A DNA stretch of 64,000 nt from Chersky-840 sp963794615. GTDB lineage: Bacteria; Actinomycetota; Acidimicrobiia; Acidimicrobiales; UBA8190. The stretch spans positions 1-64,000 of the forward strand of contig CAWCEP010000017.1 of NCBI GenBank assembly GCA_963794615.1. The letters are read 5' to 3'. The notes under the pieces were generated by a model that did not search any database, was not told the origin of the DNA, and worked only from the letters and a program-made list of their open reading frames with translations. The stretch's first letter is position 1. Every line of letters begins with the position of its first letter. Position numbers and translations under genes: made by a program. Positions 43,314-52,885 of the stretch are shown piece after piece.

Positions 43314-44206
43314 ATGGACGGTGTCCCTCGGCTCGGGGGCGTCTACCTGCCCCTGGTGACGCCCTTCTCGGACTCGGGCGATGTCGACCTCGACTCGCTC
43401 GAGCGGATCGCCCACCACTTCCTCGACGCCGGGCTCGCCGGCCTCGTCGCCCTCGGCACGACGGGTGAGCCCGCCACCCTCACGGTCTCCGAACGTCAGC
43501 GGTGGTCGAGGTGTGCTCGAAGGTGTGCGTGGCGCGCGCTGCACAGCTGATCGTGGGCCCGGGAACCAACAACACCGCCGCGACGATCGCCGATGTCGCG
43601 CCGCTGGCCGACGTGGCGGGGGTGACCGCCGCGCTCTGCGTGGTGCCCTATTACACCCGTCCCGGACAAGCCGGGATCGTGGCCCATTTCACGGCCGTGG
43701 CCGACGCCAGCCCCGTCCCCGTCATCCTGTACAACATCCCCTATCGCACCGGCGAGGCCCTCGAGCCCGACAGCCTGCTGCGACTGGCGGGCCATCCCAA
43801 CATCGTCGGCGTGAAGCAGTCGGTGGGCCTGGAGGTCGCCGCGCTGCGGATCCTGGCCGAGTCCCCGCCGGACTTCGCCGTGCTGTGCGGGGAGGACGCC
43901 TACCTGTTCCCGACCGCGCTGCTCGGCGGCGCCGGGGCCATCGCCGCCTCCGCCCACCTGTGCACCCCACGGGTCGTCGCCATGGTCGACGCCGGGCTCG
44001 ACGGTCGCGTCGAGGAGGGCCGGGCCCACCACCAGGCACTCCTCCCGGTCGTCGCGGCCGCCTTCGCCGAGCCGAGCCCCACCGTCATCAAGGGCGTCCT
44101 GCACCGACAGGGCCTGATCGCCTCGGCCGGTGTACGCCTCCCCCTGGTCCCGGCGTCGACGGCGGCGGTGGAGGCGGCGCTGGCCGCCGTGGCGGCGGCA
44201 TCGTGA
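43314..44206 (+). CDS. DapA-family aldolase (dihydrodipicolinate synthase-like), one frameshift
   Basis: Composite of about 297 residues. The opening LGGVYLPLVTPFSDSGDVDLDSLERIAHHFLDAG and VALGTTGEPATLT give the phosphate/pyruvate-binding motif GTTGE. A base is missing near 43495-43502, after SERQ. The rest has PYYTRPGQAGIVAHF, VILYNIPYRTG with the catalytic tyrosine, and VGVKQSVG with the Schiff-base lysine. The family includes DapA, N-acetylneuraminate lyase and KDG aldolases. The genomic context (no lysine genes) leaves the actual substrate open. It starts five bases after the small membrane protein. Confidence 0.88.
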
Positions 44207-44215
44207 GCGTCCCTT

Positions 44216-45776
44216 TCAACCGGGGAAGGGCGTGTCCGCCAGCTCCTCGCGCAGCTTGTACTTGAGCACCTTGTTCAAGGTCTCGTTGCGGGGGAGGGCG
44301 TCGACCACCACGAGCTGTTCGGGGACCTTCTGCTTCATGAGGTCGCGCCGCGGCGAGGTGCTCCACCATCTCCTCGAAGGTGAGGGGCGGCGACCCGGGG
44401 GCGGTCTCGACGACCGCGCACACCCGCTCGCCGCGCTCGCGGTCGGGGAGGCCGACCACCGCCACGTCCTTGACCTTGGGATGGGTGTAGAGGAGATCCT
44501 CGATCTCCTTGGCCGAGATGTTCTCGCCTTTGCGGATGATGATGTCCTTCAGCCGCCCGGTGAGCACCACGTGGCCGTCGGGCCGGAGATGCCCGACGTC
44601 GCCGGTGCGGAAGTAGCCCTGGTCGTCGAAGGACTCGGCGCTGAGCACGGGATCGGTGTAGCCCTTGCACACCATGGCCCCCCGGACCCGCACCTCGCCG
44701 TCCTCCCCGGTGGGCGCCTCGACGTCGTCGAGCGTGACGATGCGGACCTCGGCGCCGAAGACGGGCTTGCCCACGGTGTTGGCCAGCTGGTCGTCGGTGT
44801 CGCTCGGCGATCCCATGCAGATCATGGGGATCTCGGTCATGCCGTACCCGTGCGCAACCGTCACGCCGATCTCGCGACCCACCTCGTAGAAGATCTCCGG
44901 TGGCATGGGCGCGCCGCCCCCCGACAGGATCCGCAGGGACGGGATGATCTTCTTCCCCGGCTGCTTCCGCTGCTCGTTGAGGTACGCCATGTAGAAGGCG
45001 GTGCTACCTCCCGCCATGGTCACGCCGTTTCGGGAGAACACCTCCACGGCGACGTCGGGCGCGAACGCCTCGAGGAGCACCGCCGTGAAACCGATGGCCA
45101 GCACCATGACCAGATAGTCGGGCCCGGCGATGTGGGCGAAGGGGAAGGCGATCGACCCCACGTCCTCCTCACCCAATTCGACCGCCATGGCCAGCCCCCG
45201 GCCGCCGGTGATCAGGGTGGTGTCGGTATGGCGCACGCCCTTGGGGTCCGACGTGGTCCCCGAGGTGTAATAGATCCACCGGACCTGGTCGTCGCCGGGT
45301 GCCGGGGGAGGGGGCAGCGTGGCGGGGTCGCCCTCGGGGAGCGAGTCGTTGGCGACCACCACGCCGGGCGCGGCGTCGAGACCGGCGCCGATCTTCTCCG
45401 CCATGGCGACGTAGTCGAATCCCTTCCACACGCCGGGGACGAAGAAGAACCCGGCTCGGGTCTGCGCCAGGGCGAAGGCGACCTCGCGCTCGCGGTAGAT
45501 GTGGATGATGGGGTTCTGCACCACCCCGAGGCGGGCCAGCGCCATCGACAGCACGATCGTCTCGATGCGGGTGGGCAGCTGCCACGACACCGGGGTGGAC
45601 GGCCCGACGCCCATGGCGTGGAGTCCCGCCGCCACGACCTCGCACCGGTGGCGGAACTCGCCGAAGGTGACCTGGCGGCCCGACTCGTCGATGAGCATGA
45701 CCCGATCCGGGGACGCGGCCGCTCGAGCCTCGACCAGTTCCCACATCGACCCCACGTCGTAGATGGCGTCGGTCAC
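44216..45776 (-). CDS. Acyl-CoA synthetase, FadD17-like, one frameshift
   Basis: Composite of about 519 residues. AMP-binding P-loop IYYTSGTTSDPKG, the A5 motif GYGMTE, A7 YFRTGDVG and A8 LTGRLKDIIIRKGENIS are all present. After MVEHLAA one extra base (near 44345) shifts the frame. The true end is DLMKQKVPEQLVVVDALPRNETLNKVLKYKLREEL, with the catalytic lysine in NKVLK. In mycobacterial steroid degradation, FadD17 and FadD19 activate the C26 carboxyl and FadD17 sits beside FadE26/FadE27; this gene has the same neighbours. It follows the thiolase by 34 bases on the minus strand. Confidence 0.85.
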
Positions 45777-45810
45777 CCGAGTCCCCTCGTGTCCTTGAGG
45801 TGGGCCGCCG

Positions 45811-47012
45811 CTACGACAGGCGTTCGACGACCATGGCCATGCCCTGGCCGCCGCCGACGCACATCGACTCGAGGCCCCACGTCTTGTCCTCGTCGTCGAG
45901 GGCGTTGAGCAGCGTGGTCATGATGCGCGCCCCCGTCATGCCGAACGGGTGGCCGAGCGCGATCGCGCCGCCCTTCACGTTGAGCTTGTCCCAGTCGATG
46001 CCGAGGTGCTTGGCCGACGGAATGACCTGGGCCGCGAAGGCCTCGTTGATCTCGACCAAGTCGATGTCGTCGATGGTCTTGCCGGCCCGCTCGAGGGCCT
46101 GGCGACAGGCCTCGATGGGACCGAGGCCCATGATCTCGGGGTCGAGCGCGGAGACGCCGCTCGACACGATGCGCGCCAGGGGCGTGATGCCGAGCTCGCT
46201 CGCCTTGGTCGCCGACATCACGATGACAGCCGCGGCGCCGTCGTTGAGCGGACAGGCGTTGCCGGCCGTGATGGTGCCGCCCTCGCGGAACACCGGCTTG
46301 AGGGCGGCGAGTCCTTCGATGGTGGTGCCGTCCCGGGGGCCGTCGTCCTTGGTGACGATGGTGCCGTCCTCGAGCGTCACGGGGATGATCTCGCGCTCGA
46401 AGAACCCGTTCTTCTGCGACTCCACGGCCCGTTCTGGCTGCGCGCCGCGAACTCGTCCATCTCCTCGCGGGTCACCTTCTCGTACTCGGCCACGTTCTCG
46501 GCGGTCTGACCCATGGCGATGTACACATCGCTGAGACCCTTCGGCGGCGTCCACGGTTCGGTGACCTTTGGGCCCCGGGCCGCGGTGCGGGCCTCGGCGT
46601 CGGCGAACAGCGGGTTGTGGGGACCGGTGTCCGAGGCCCCGAACTGGAAGCGGCTCACGGTCTCGACCCCGCCGGCCAGGAAGACGTCGCCCTCGCCCGC
46701 CTTGATGGCGTGGGCCGCCATGCGGATGGTCTGGAGCGACGACGAGCAGTAGCGGTTGACGGTGACGCCCGGCACGTCCACCCCGGCCAGGAGGGCCGCC
46801 ACGCGGGCCACGTTGTAGCCGGCCTCGCCGGCGGGCTGGCCGCATCCGAACAAGACGTCCTCGACGACCGACGGGTCGAGCTGGGGCACCTTGGCCAGGA
46901 CTTCCTTGATGACCAGGGCGGCCAGGTCGTCGGGGCGGCAGCTCACCAGCGAACCCTTGTTGGCGCGGCCGATCGGTGTTCTTCCGGTGGCGACGATGAC
47001 GGCGTCGGGCAT
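45811..47012 (-). CDS. Acetyl-CoA C-acyltransferase (thiolase), one frameshift
   Basis: Composite of about 400 residues. It starts MPDAVIVATGRTPIGR. The nucleophile cysteine is in TVNRYCSSSLQTIRMAA. The frame breaks near 46430 (one base missing) after EEMDEFAARSQN, continuing RAVESQKNGFFEREIIPV. The C-terminal half has VEINEAFAAQVIPS with the N/H loop, GGAIALGHPFGMTGAR with the catalytic His, and CVGGGQGMAMV with the second Cys. It should cleave 3-ketoacyl-CoA in beta-oxidation. FadA5 performs this step for the cholesterol side chain; this protein is a general FadA-type and the assignment rests on context. Confidence 0.88.
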
Positions 47013-47112
47013 CTGCGTTGGCTCCTTGGCTCCGTGCTCGGGCAAGACCCTAGGTTGGCACAGCAGGCCGCGGACGACCCAAGCGGTGGGAGGGACGACC
47101 CAGCGCGGCGGG

Positions 47113-47628
47113 TTACGGAGCGGAAGTCTGAGAGCCGTCGGCACCAGCGACGGTCTTCCACATGAGGATGTGGGGGCCGATACCGGGGATGTCGAAGACC
47201 GTCCCCCGTGTCACGAAGCCGGCACGCACGTAGAGGTGTTGCGCCGGCACCCGGGCGTTGCACCACACCAGGCCGCCGCCGTGCGCGGCGACGTGGCGCT
47301 CGAGCAGCATCGCAGGACGAGGCCGCCGAAGCCCTGGCGGCGGGCGTCGGGGCGCGTGGCCATGCCCCGCACGCGCCAGCCGTCACCGCGGCCCGCGCTC
47401 CCACGGCGGTGGTTCGGGGAGCACCGAGCCCACCGCCGCCACGTCGGTGTCGCGTGGCCGCCCCAGGGATGGCGGTCGACGAAGCTCGGCCCGACCGGGC
47501 TCGGGGTGCAGGGCCGCAGCGGGCCCGATCGCGGCGTGGGCGCTCACGGGGTCGTCGTCGCCGGGGTACTCGACATGCGCAGCGGGCTGGTCCGGTCGCA
47601 GCACGGCCCGACGAAGGGGCCGCACCAC
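47113..47628 (-). CDS. GNAT-family N-acetyltransferase, two frameshifts
   Basis: Assembled from three frames: VVRPLRRAVLRPDQPAAHVEYPGDDDP, then GDGWRVRGMATRPDARRQGFGGLVL (the acetyl-CoA motif, after a shift near 47395), then LLERHVAAHGGGLVWCNARVPAQHLYVRAGFV after a shift near 47312. The total is about 171 residues. The motif order, with NARVPAQHLYVRAGF as motif B, is typical of GNAT. It lies 100 bases upstream of the thiolase on the same strand and diverges from the FadE26-like gene across the KstR-like site. Its substrate is unknown. Confidence 0.7.
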
Positions 47629-47717
47629 CTGGGCGATCCACGAGCTCGACGACGGCGGGGGCCTCGTGCACCGGTGGTGACGATAGGCGGACAGCTGGCC
47701 CCCTTCGGGGACGGAAC

Positions 47718-47731
47718 TGTAACCTGTTCCA
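47718..47731. promoter_or_regulatory. KstR-like operator
   Basis: TGTAACCTGTTCCA matches the KstR consensus TnnAACnnGTTnnA at every fixed position. It lies 30 bases upstream of the FadE26-like start and 89 bases from the divergent GNAT start, so a bound TetR-type repressor could block either or both promoters. The consensus is recalled from mycobacterial work; no KstR gene is present in this window. Confidence 0.7.
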
Positions 47732-47761
47732 AGTTCGACCCGGAAGAAGGGCAGGGCGGGC

Positions 47762-48938
47762 ATGGAGATCGGGTACACCGAGGAGCAGCAGGCACTGCGC
47801 CAGGAGCTGCGCGACTACTACGCCAACCTGCTGACCCCCGAAGTCGAGGCGGAGCTGTCCCAGAGCCACGGCATCGGGCCCACCGTCCGCCGGATCACGA
47901 AGCAGATGGCGAGCGACGGATGGCTCGGGATCGGTTGGCCCAAGCAGTACGGGGGCCAGGGCCGCTCGGCCATCGAGCAGTTCATCTTCTTCGACGAGTC
48001 GATGCGAAGCGGGGCGCCGGTGCCCATGCTCACCATCAACACCGTCGGTCCCACCATCATGAACTTCGGCACCGACGAGCAGAAGGCGTTCTTCCTGCCC
48101 AAGATCCTGGCGGGGGAGATCCACTTCTGCATCGGCTACTCCGAGCCCCAGGCCGGCACCGACCTCGCCGCCCTGCAGACCCGAGGCGTCGTCGACGGTG
48201 AGGAGCTCCTCATCAACGGGACGAAGATCTTCACGTCGCTGGCCGGCGACGCCGACTACTGCTGGCTGGCCGTGCGCACCGACCCCGATGCCTCCAAGCA
48301 CAAGGGCATCTCCATGGTGATCGTCCCCATGAACACGCCCGGGGGTGCGCGTCGTGCCCATGCAGCTGCTCGGCGACCACAACATCAACTACACGTTCTG
48401 GGAGGACGTGCGCGTCCCGCTGTCCAACGTCGTGGGTGGGCTCAACAACGGTTGGAGCCTGATCACGAACCAGTTGAACCACGAGCGCGTCACCCTGTGC
48501 TCGCCCGGGATCATCGAGCGCGCCCTCGGTGACGTGCGGAAGTGGGCCCAGGACACCAAGCTCGACGACGGGCGACGCGTCATCGACCAGGAGTGGGTGC
48601 GCATCGCCCTGGCCCGGGTGCACGCCAAGCTCGAGTTCCTCCGCCTCATCAACTGGAAGGTGGCCTGGAACGGTACCCAGGGACGCCTCGACGTGGCCGA
48701 CGCCTCGTCGATCAAGGTGTTCGGCACCGAGTTCTACATGGAGGCCCTCCGTACCCTGTCGGAGGTGGTGGGCCAGTCCGGGTACCTGCGGCGGGGCTCG
48801 GCCGAAGAGGTCCTGCGGGGCCGGCTCGAGGCCTACACCCGAGGGCTCGTCATCCTCACCTTCGGCGGCGGGACCAACGAGATCCAACGCGACCTGATCG
48901 CCATCTTCGGCCTCGGCATGCCGCGGTCGCTTCGCTAG
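47762..48938 (+). CDS. Acyl-CoA dehydrogenase, FadE26 (ChsE4)-like, one frameshift
   Basis: Composite of about 391 residues. It opens EIGYTEEQQALRQELRDYYANLLTPE and has WLGIGWPKQYGGQGRSAIEQFIFFDE and FCIGYSEPQAGTDLAALQT. An extra G near 48345 breaks the frame inside NTPGVRVVPMQLLGDHN, which continues INYTFWEDVRVPLSNVVGG. The end ILTFGGGTNEIQRDLIAIFGLGMPR is near-identical in style to mycobacterial FadE26. FadE26 and FadE27 form the alpha2beta2 dehydrogenase ChsE4-ChsE5 acting on steroid side-chain CoA esters. The next gene, 13 bases on, is the FadE27-like partner. Confidence 0.88.
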
Positions 48939-48951
48939 AAAGAGAGACGAC

Positions 48952-50075
48952 GTGGACTTCTCCTTCACCGAGGAGCAGGAGGCCGTCCGGGAGCTGGCGT
49001 CCCGCATCTTCTCCGATCTCGCCACGCCCGAACGCCTGCGAGAGGTCGAAGACACCGACGAGCGTTTCGACGCCAAGCTGTGGGGCGAGCTGGCCTCGGC
49101 CGGGTTGCTCGGCATCTGGCTCCCCGAGTCCGTGGGCGGGTCCGGGCTCGGTTTCGTGGCCGCGGGCGTCGTCGCCGAGGAGGCCGGGCGGGTCGCCGCC
49201 GCCGTCCCCTTCGTCGCCAGCGCCGTGCTCGGCGCCGGCCCGATCGTCGAGTTCGGCACGCGACGAGCAGCAGGCGCCGCTGGGTGGCGCCCATGGTGGC
49301 CGGTGACCTCGTGCTCAGCGCCGCGCTGGTGGAGCAGGGTGGCGACCCCTTCCGACCCGCACACCACCGCGACCCGCCAGGGTGACGGGTGGCGGATCGA
49401 CGGCACCAAGTCGTTCGTGCCCGCCGGCATGGCCGCCGGGCGCCATCGTCGTCTCGGCCCGCACCGACGACGGCATCGGGCTGTTCGTCGTCGACCCCGC
49501 CGCGCCGGGCGTGTCGCGCCGCGCCCAGGAGGCCACCAGCCGCCAGATCGAGGCCGAGCTCGAATTGGCCGGCGTCGTCGTGGGCGCGGGCGACGTCCTC
49601 GTGGCCGGTCCGGACGGCGTCGATGCGCTGCGCTGGCTGCTCGAGCACGCCGAGGCGGCGCTGTGCCTGTGCGTGGCGGGGGCGTGTGACGCGGCGGTGA
49701 AGCTGACCGCCGCGTACACGACCACAGCGCGAGCAGTTCGGCAAGCCCATCGCCACGTTCCAGGCGGTGGGCCAGCGCGCCGCCGACGCCTACATCGACG
49801 CCGAGGCCGTGCGGCTCACGGCGTGGCAGGCGGCGTGGCGGTTGGCCGAGGGTCTGCCGGCGACGAGCGAGGTGGCCGTGGCCAAGTACTGGGCCGACGA
49901 GGGTGGCCAGCGCGTCGTGCACGCCGCCCAGCATCTCCACGGCGGCATGGGCGTCGACCGCGACTACCCGCTGCACCGGTACTACCTCCTCACCAAGCAC
50001 CTGGCGCTGACCCTGGGGGGCGCCACCACCAGCCTGCTCCGGCTGGGCGACGTCCTCGCCGACGAGCCGGCCTGA
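48952..50075 (+). CDS. Acyl-CoA dehydrogenase, FadE27 (ChsE5)-like, about four frameshifts
   Basis: Composite of about 374 residues. It reads DFSFTEEQEAVRELASRIFSDL, then LLGIWLPESVGGSGLGFVAAGVVAEEAGR. Breaks near 49260, 49360, 49440 and 49730 split it, each joining conserved segments such as APMVAGDLVLSAALVE, IDGTKSFVPAGMAAG, and ADAYIDAEAVRLTAWQAAWRL. The last part has VVHAAQHLHGGMGVDRDYPLHRYYLLTK, the typical FadE27/FadE28-type C-terminus. These paralogues pair with a FadE26/FadE29 partner to share FAD sites. GTG 48952 sits 13 bases after the preceding stop, so the two genes form one operon. Confidence 0.82.
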
Positions 50076-50090
50076 CGACGCCCTTCGCCG

Positions 50091-51143
50091 CTAGGCGATG
50101 GCGTGGACCGTGATGCCGTCGAGCCCGCGCACGAAGTCGGCGCCGAGCGCCTGTGACGGGGTGTAGGCCCCCGGGTGCGATGGTCCCCGACGCGAGCCGT
50201 TGCGCGATCCGCACCACCGAGTCGGCGGTGAGGTCGTAGGGGTCGATGGTGGTGACGGTCCCGGTGACCGACGTCCCGGTGGCGTCGGTGACCTGGCCCC
50301 ACAGCTGGCCCTGGGTCTTTGCCCTGCGTCTCCGCGCGTCGGTCCCGGCAGCTTTCCGACGAGCGCGCTTCAACAAGCCCTGGACGGCCCGCGATGCGCG
50401 TGGCGGACCCGGCCACCTGTGCCAGCGCCATCACCGGCGCGAGCGAGGGTGGGAGGGCGGCGTACACCACGATGTCCCCGATGCCCGTGGAGTGATACGC
50501 GGTGGCGACATCACCCCAGGCGATGGCGTGCACGGTGGCGCGCCCATCGGCGAAGTCGACCTGTCGCCGTCGGCGGTCGGAGGGAACGGGACCGATGACC
50601 CCGCTCGACCCGGGCACGTCCGGCCGTGCCCAGTGACTCCATGGCGGTCTTGGCGGTGCCCGGGCTCACGCCCCCCGACGCCCGCAGGGCCAGCTCGAGT
50701 CGCGCCGCGCCCGGAAGTGCGGCCGCCAACAGGGCGGCCAGGCAATCCGACGGCACGACGTCGAACCCGCCTCCCGGCAAGAGCACGACGCCGGCGCGCC
50801 GGGCCTCGTCGTCTCGGGCCAGGACGGCCTCGAAGACGTCGATCTCCCCGGTGATGTCGAGATAGTGCGTTCCCGTGGCGAGGCATGCATCCACCATGGG
50901 CTGCGACGTCGACGAGAACGGCCCCGCGCAGTGCGCCACGACGTCGACGTCCTTCAATGCATCGCGTAGCGCCGACGGGTCGGACAGGTCGACGGTGCGA
51001 TGTTCGAGCTCGAAGCGCTCTCCGAGTGTCCGCAGCCGGCGCTCGTCGCGTCCCGCGATGACGGGGAGCTCGCCACGCTCGGCCGCCAGTGCGGCCACCA
51101 GTCGTCCCGTGTAGCCGTACGCGCCGTAGATCATCCAGCTCAT
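50091..51143 (-). CDS. Saccharopine-dehydrogenase-like NAD(P)-binding oxidoreductase, several frameshifts
   Basis: Composite of about 351 residues. It starts MIYGAYGYTGRLVAALAAERG, a Rossmann motif with GxYGxTG typical of saccharopine-reductase-like and trans-acting enoyl reductase proteins. GPFSSTSQPMVDACLATGTHYLDITGE follows, which is family-defining. The frame breaks near 50640, 50400-50420 and 50175, then resumes GQLWGQVTDATGTSVTG and ends GLDGITVHAIA. Mycobacterial homologues act on phthiocerol or other lipids. The gene is convergent with the FadE27-like gene, its stop being 15 bases away. Confidence 0.78.
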
Positions 51144-51254
51144 TGCGCCACCTCGGTGTTGGGAGCGACCGGGGTCACCCTACCGGGCGCCCTGCGAGCT
51201 GTCCGGCCCCGCCGGCACCGGGGCGAACTGCTCTAATGAGAGCCCGACAGAGCT

Positions 51255-51274
51255 CGACCCCGCGAGCGGGGTCG
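51255..51274. promoter_or_regulatory. 8-bp hairpin in phosphoesterase leader
   Basis: CGACCCCG at 51255-51262 pairs with CGGGGTCG at 51267-51274 around a 4-base loop, 46 bases upstream of the phosphoesterase start. It could be a leader hairpin that controls translation, or a weak terminator for transcription from either direction. No T-tract is present. Confidence 0.4.
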
Positions 51275-51320
51275 CCGCACCGGCGACGCGCTGATCGAGA
51301 CGAGAGGATCGGGTCAGGAG

Positions 51321-52874
51321 ATGCCAGCCCCGAACAGGGACAACGCCCTCGATCACGTCGTCGTGATCGTGTTCGAGAACCGGTCCTTCGACAACCTCTT
51401 GGGCCGACTGTACGGGCCGGGTGAGGTCGAGTCCTTCGACGGTGTCATCGGCAAGGACCTCAGCAACCCGGTCCCGGACTGGGCCGAGCACGGCGCCGGC
51501 GGCGACGTCGTGCCCTACGGGGTGGCGCGTGACATGGACACCCCCAACCCCGACCCGGGCGAGGAATACCAGCACGTCAACACCCAGCTGTTCGGGATCA
51601 TCGACCCACCCCGCAACCGGTGCACGTTGGCCGACAAGATGGTCGCCCCGTACAACGCGCCGGGCCCGACGCGCCGCGTGCCCACCATGGACGGATTCGT
51701 GGCCGATTACATCAGCGCCTTCGCCGCCGAGATCGGACGCCAACCCACCTACGACGAGTACGCCCAGATCATGACGGGGTACACCCCCGAGCAGATGCCG
51801 GTCGTCTCGACCCTGGCCCGTGGATTCGCCACCTTCGACCACTGGTTCTGCGAGGTGCCGTCACAGACGTTCGCCAACCGGTCGTTCTTCCACGCCGCGA
51901 CGTCGTCGGGGTACGTCGTCAACATGGACCCACCCGATTCGTTCCCGGTCCACAACAAGGCCGAGACCCTGTTCGAACGGCTCGAGTCCAAGGGTCTGAC
52001 CTGGCGTATCTATTGCGATCCCCCCAGCCACGTCTCGTTCACGGGGCTCGTCCACGCGGCGCGCCTCTATGAGCGTTTCCGACAGAACTTCTTCACGACG
52101 GACCGGTTCCTGGAGGACGCCGCCAAGGGAGCGCTGCCGACCTACTCGTTCATCGAGCCCAACATGTGGCACGGCCACAACGACATGCATCCTGCGTTCA
52201 ATGCCCTCGTGCCGGGACTCAAGATCGATGCGCCGACCTCCATGGTCGGAGGCGATGCCCTCGTGGCCAAGATCTACGACGCTGTGCGATCGTCCTCGAC
52301 GGCGGGTGGGTCGAATGCCTACAACACCCTGCTCATGGTCAACTTCGACGAGCACGGGGGCACCTACGACCACGTACCACCTCCACCGGTTCCTCCCCCC
52401 GACCCGTCCGCACCGCCCGGCCAGTTCGGCTTCGCCTTCGACCGCTCGGGAGTCCGGGTGCCGGCCATCGCGGTCTCGGCGTGGATACCGGAGCGCACCG
52501 TCGTCAACGAGGAGTACCGCAACACGTCGATCATCAGGACGATGCGGGAGCGCTGGGAACTCGGCCCCGCCTTCTCGGGGCGCGACGCCGTAGCCGCTGA
52601 CATCGCCCCGGTGTTATCGAGAGACGAACCGAGGAGCCCCGAGGACTGGCCCGACGTCGTCGCGCCGCCGATCTCCGCCTTCGACGTGGCGCGGCTGCGC
52701 GGCGACATCCCGCTGCGGCCCATGGCCCGGGCCGCGTTGTCAGGCCTGTGCGCCCTGGGGAAGGAGCTCGGGCACGCCGTGCCCGACACCTTTCACCACG
52801 GCATCGGGTGTGGCGAGGCCCTGTCGATGCTCCACGACGCCTTCGGCCACGTCTTTCCGGGTCTGCACGAATAG
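51321..52874 (+). CDS. Phospholipase C-like phosphoesterase
   Basis: A 517-residue protein of the phosphoesterase (acid phosphatase/phospholipase C) family. The N-terminal metal site HVVVIVFENRSFDNLLG, then FDHWFCEVPSQTFANRSFFHAATSSG, TYSFIEPNM and MVNFDEHGGTYDHVPPPPVPPPD carry the conserved E-N-R, N-x-x-F and D-E-H-G-G residues. Unlike secreted PLCs, no Sec or Tat signal peptide precedes ENRSFD, so it is probably cytosolic or exported by another route. AGGAG lies close to the ATG. It probably cleaves phosphodiesters or phosphomonoesters of lipids. Confidence 0.9.
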   Translation: MPAPNRDNALDHVVVIVFENRSFDNLLGRLYGPGEVESFDGVIGKDLSNPVPDWAEHGAGGDVVPYGVARDMDTPNPDPGEEYQHVNTQLFGIIDPPRNRCTLADKMVAPYNAPGPTRRVPTMDGFVADYISAFAAEIGRQPTYDEYAQIMTGYTPEQMPVVSTLARGFATFDHWFCEVPSQTFANRSFFHAATSSGYVVNMDPPDSFPVHNKAETLFERLESKGLTWRIYCDPPSHVSFTGLVHAARLYERFRQNFFTTDRFLEDAAKGALPTYSFIEPNMWHGHNDMHPAFNALVPGLKIDAPTSMVGGDALVAKIYDAVRSSSTAGGSNAYNTLLMVNFDEHGGTYDHVPPPPVPPPDPSAPPGQFGFAFDRSGVRVPAIAVSAWIPERTVVNEEYRNTSIIRTMRERWELGPAFSGRDAVAADIAPVLSRDEPRSPEDWPDVVAPPISAFDVARLRGDIPLRPMARAALSGLCALGKELGHAVPDTFHHGIGCGEALSMLHDAFGHVFPGLHE

Positions 52875-52885
52875 GGAGCAGGCAC

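Noticed and set aside
44130..45908. A 592-codon plus-strand frame
   Set aside because: Antisense to the acyl-CoA synthetase, which has complete AMP-binding motifs.
48952..51143. Real pseudogenes in the FadE27-like and saccharopine-dehydrogenase-like genes
   Set aside because: They have many breaks, but motifs are undamaged between breaks and there are no large deletions or unusual substitutions. The same indel pattern occurs in housekeeping-type genes, so sequencing error is likelier.
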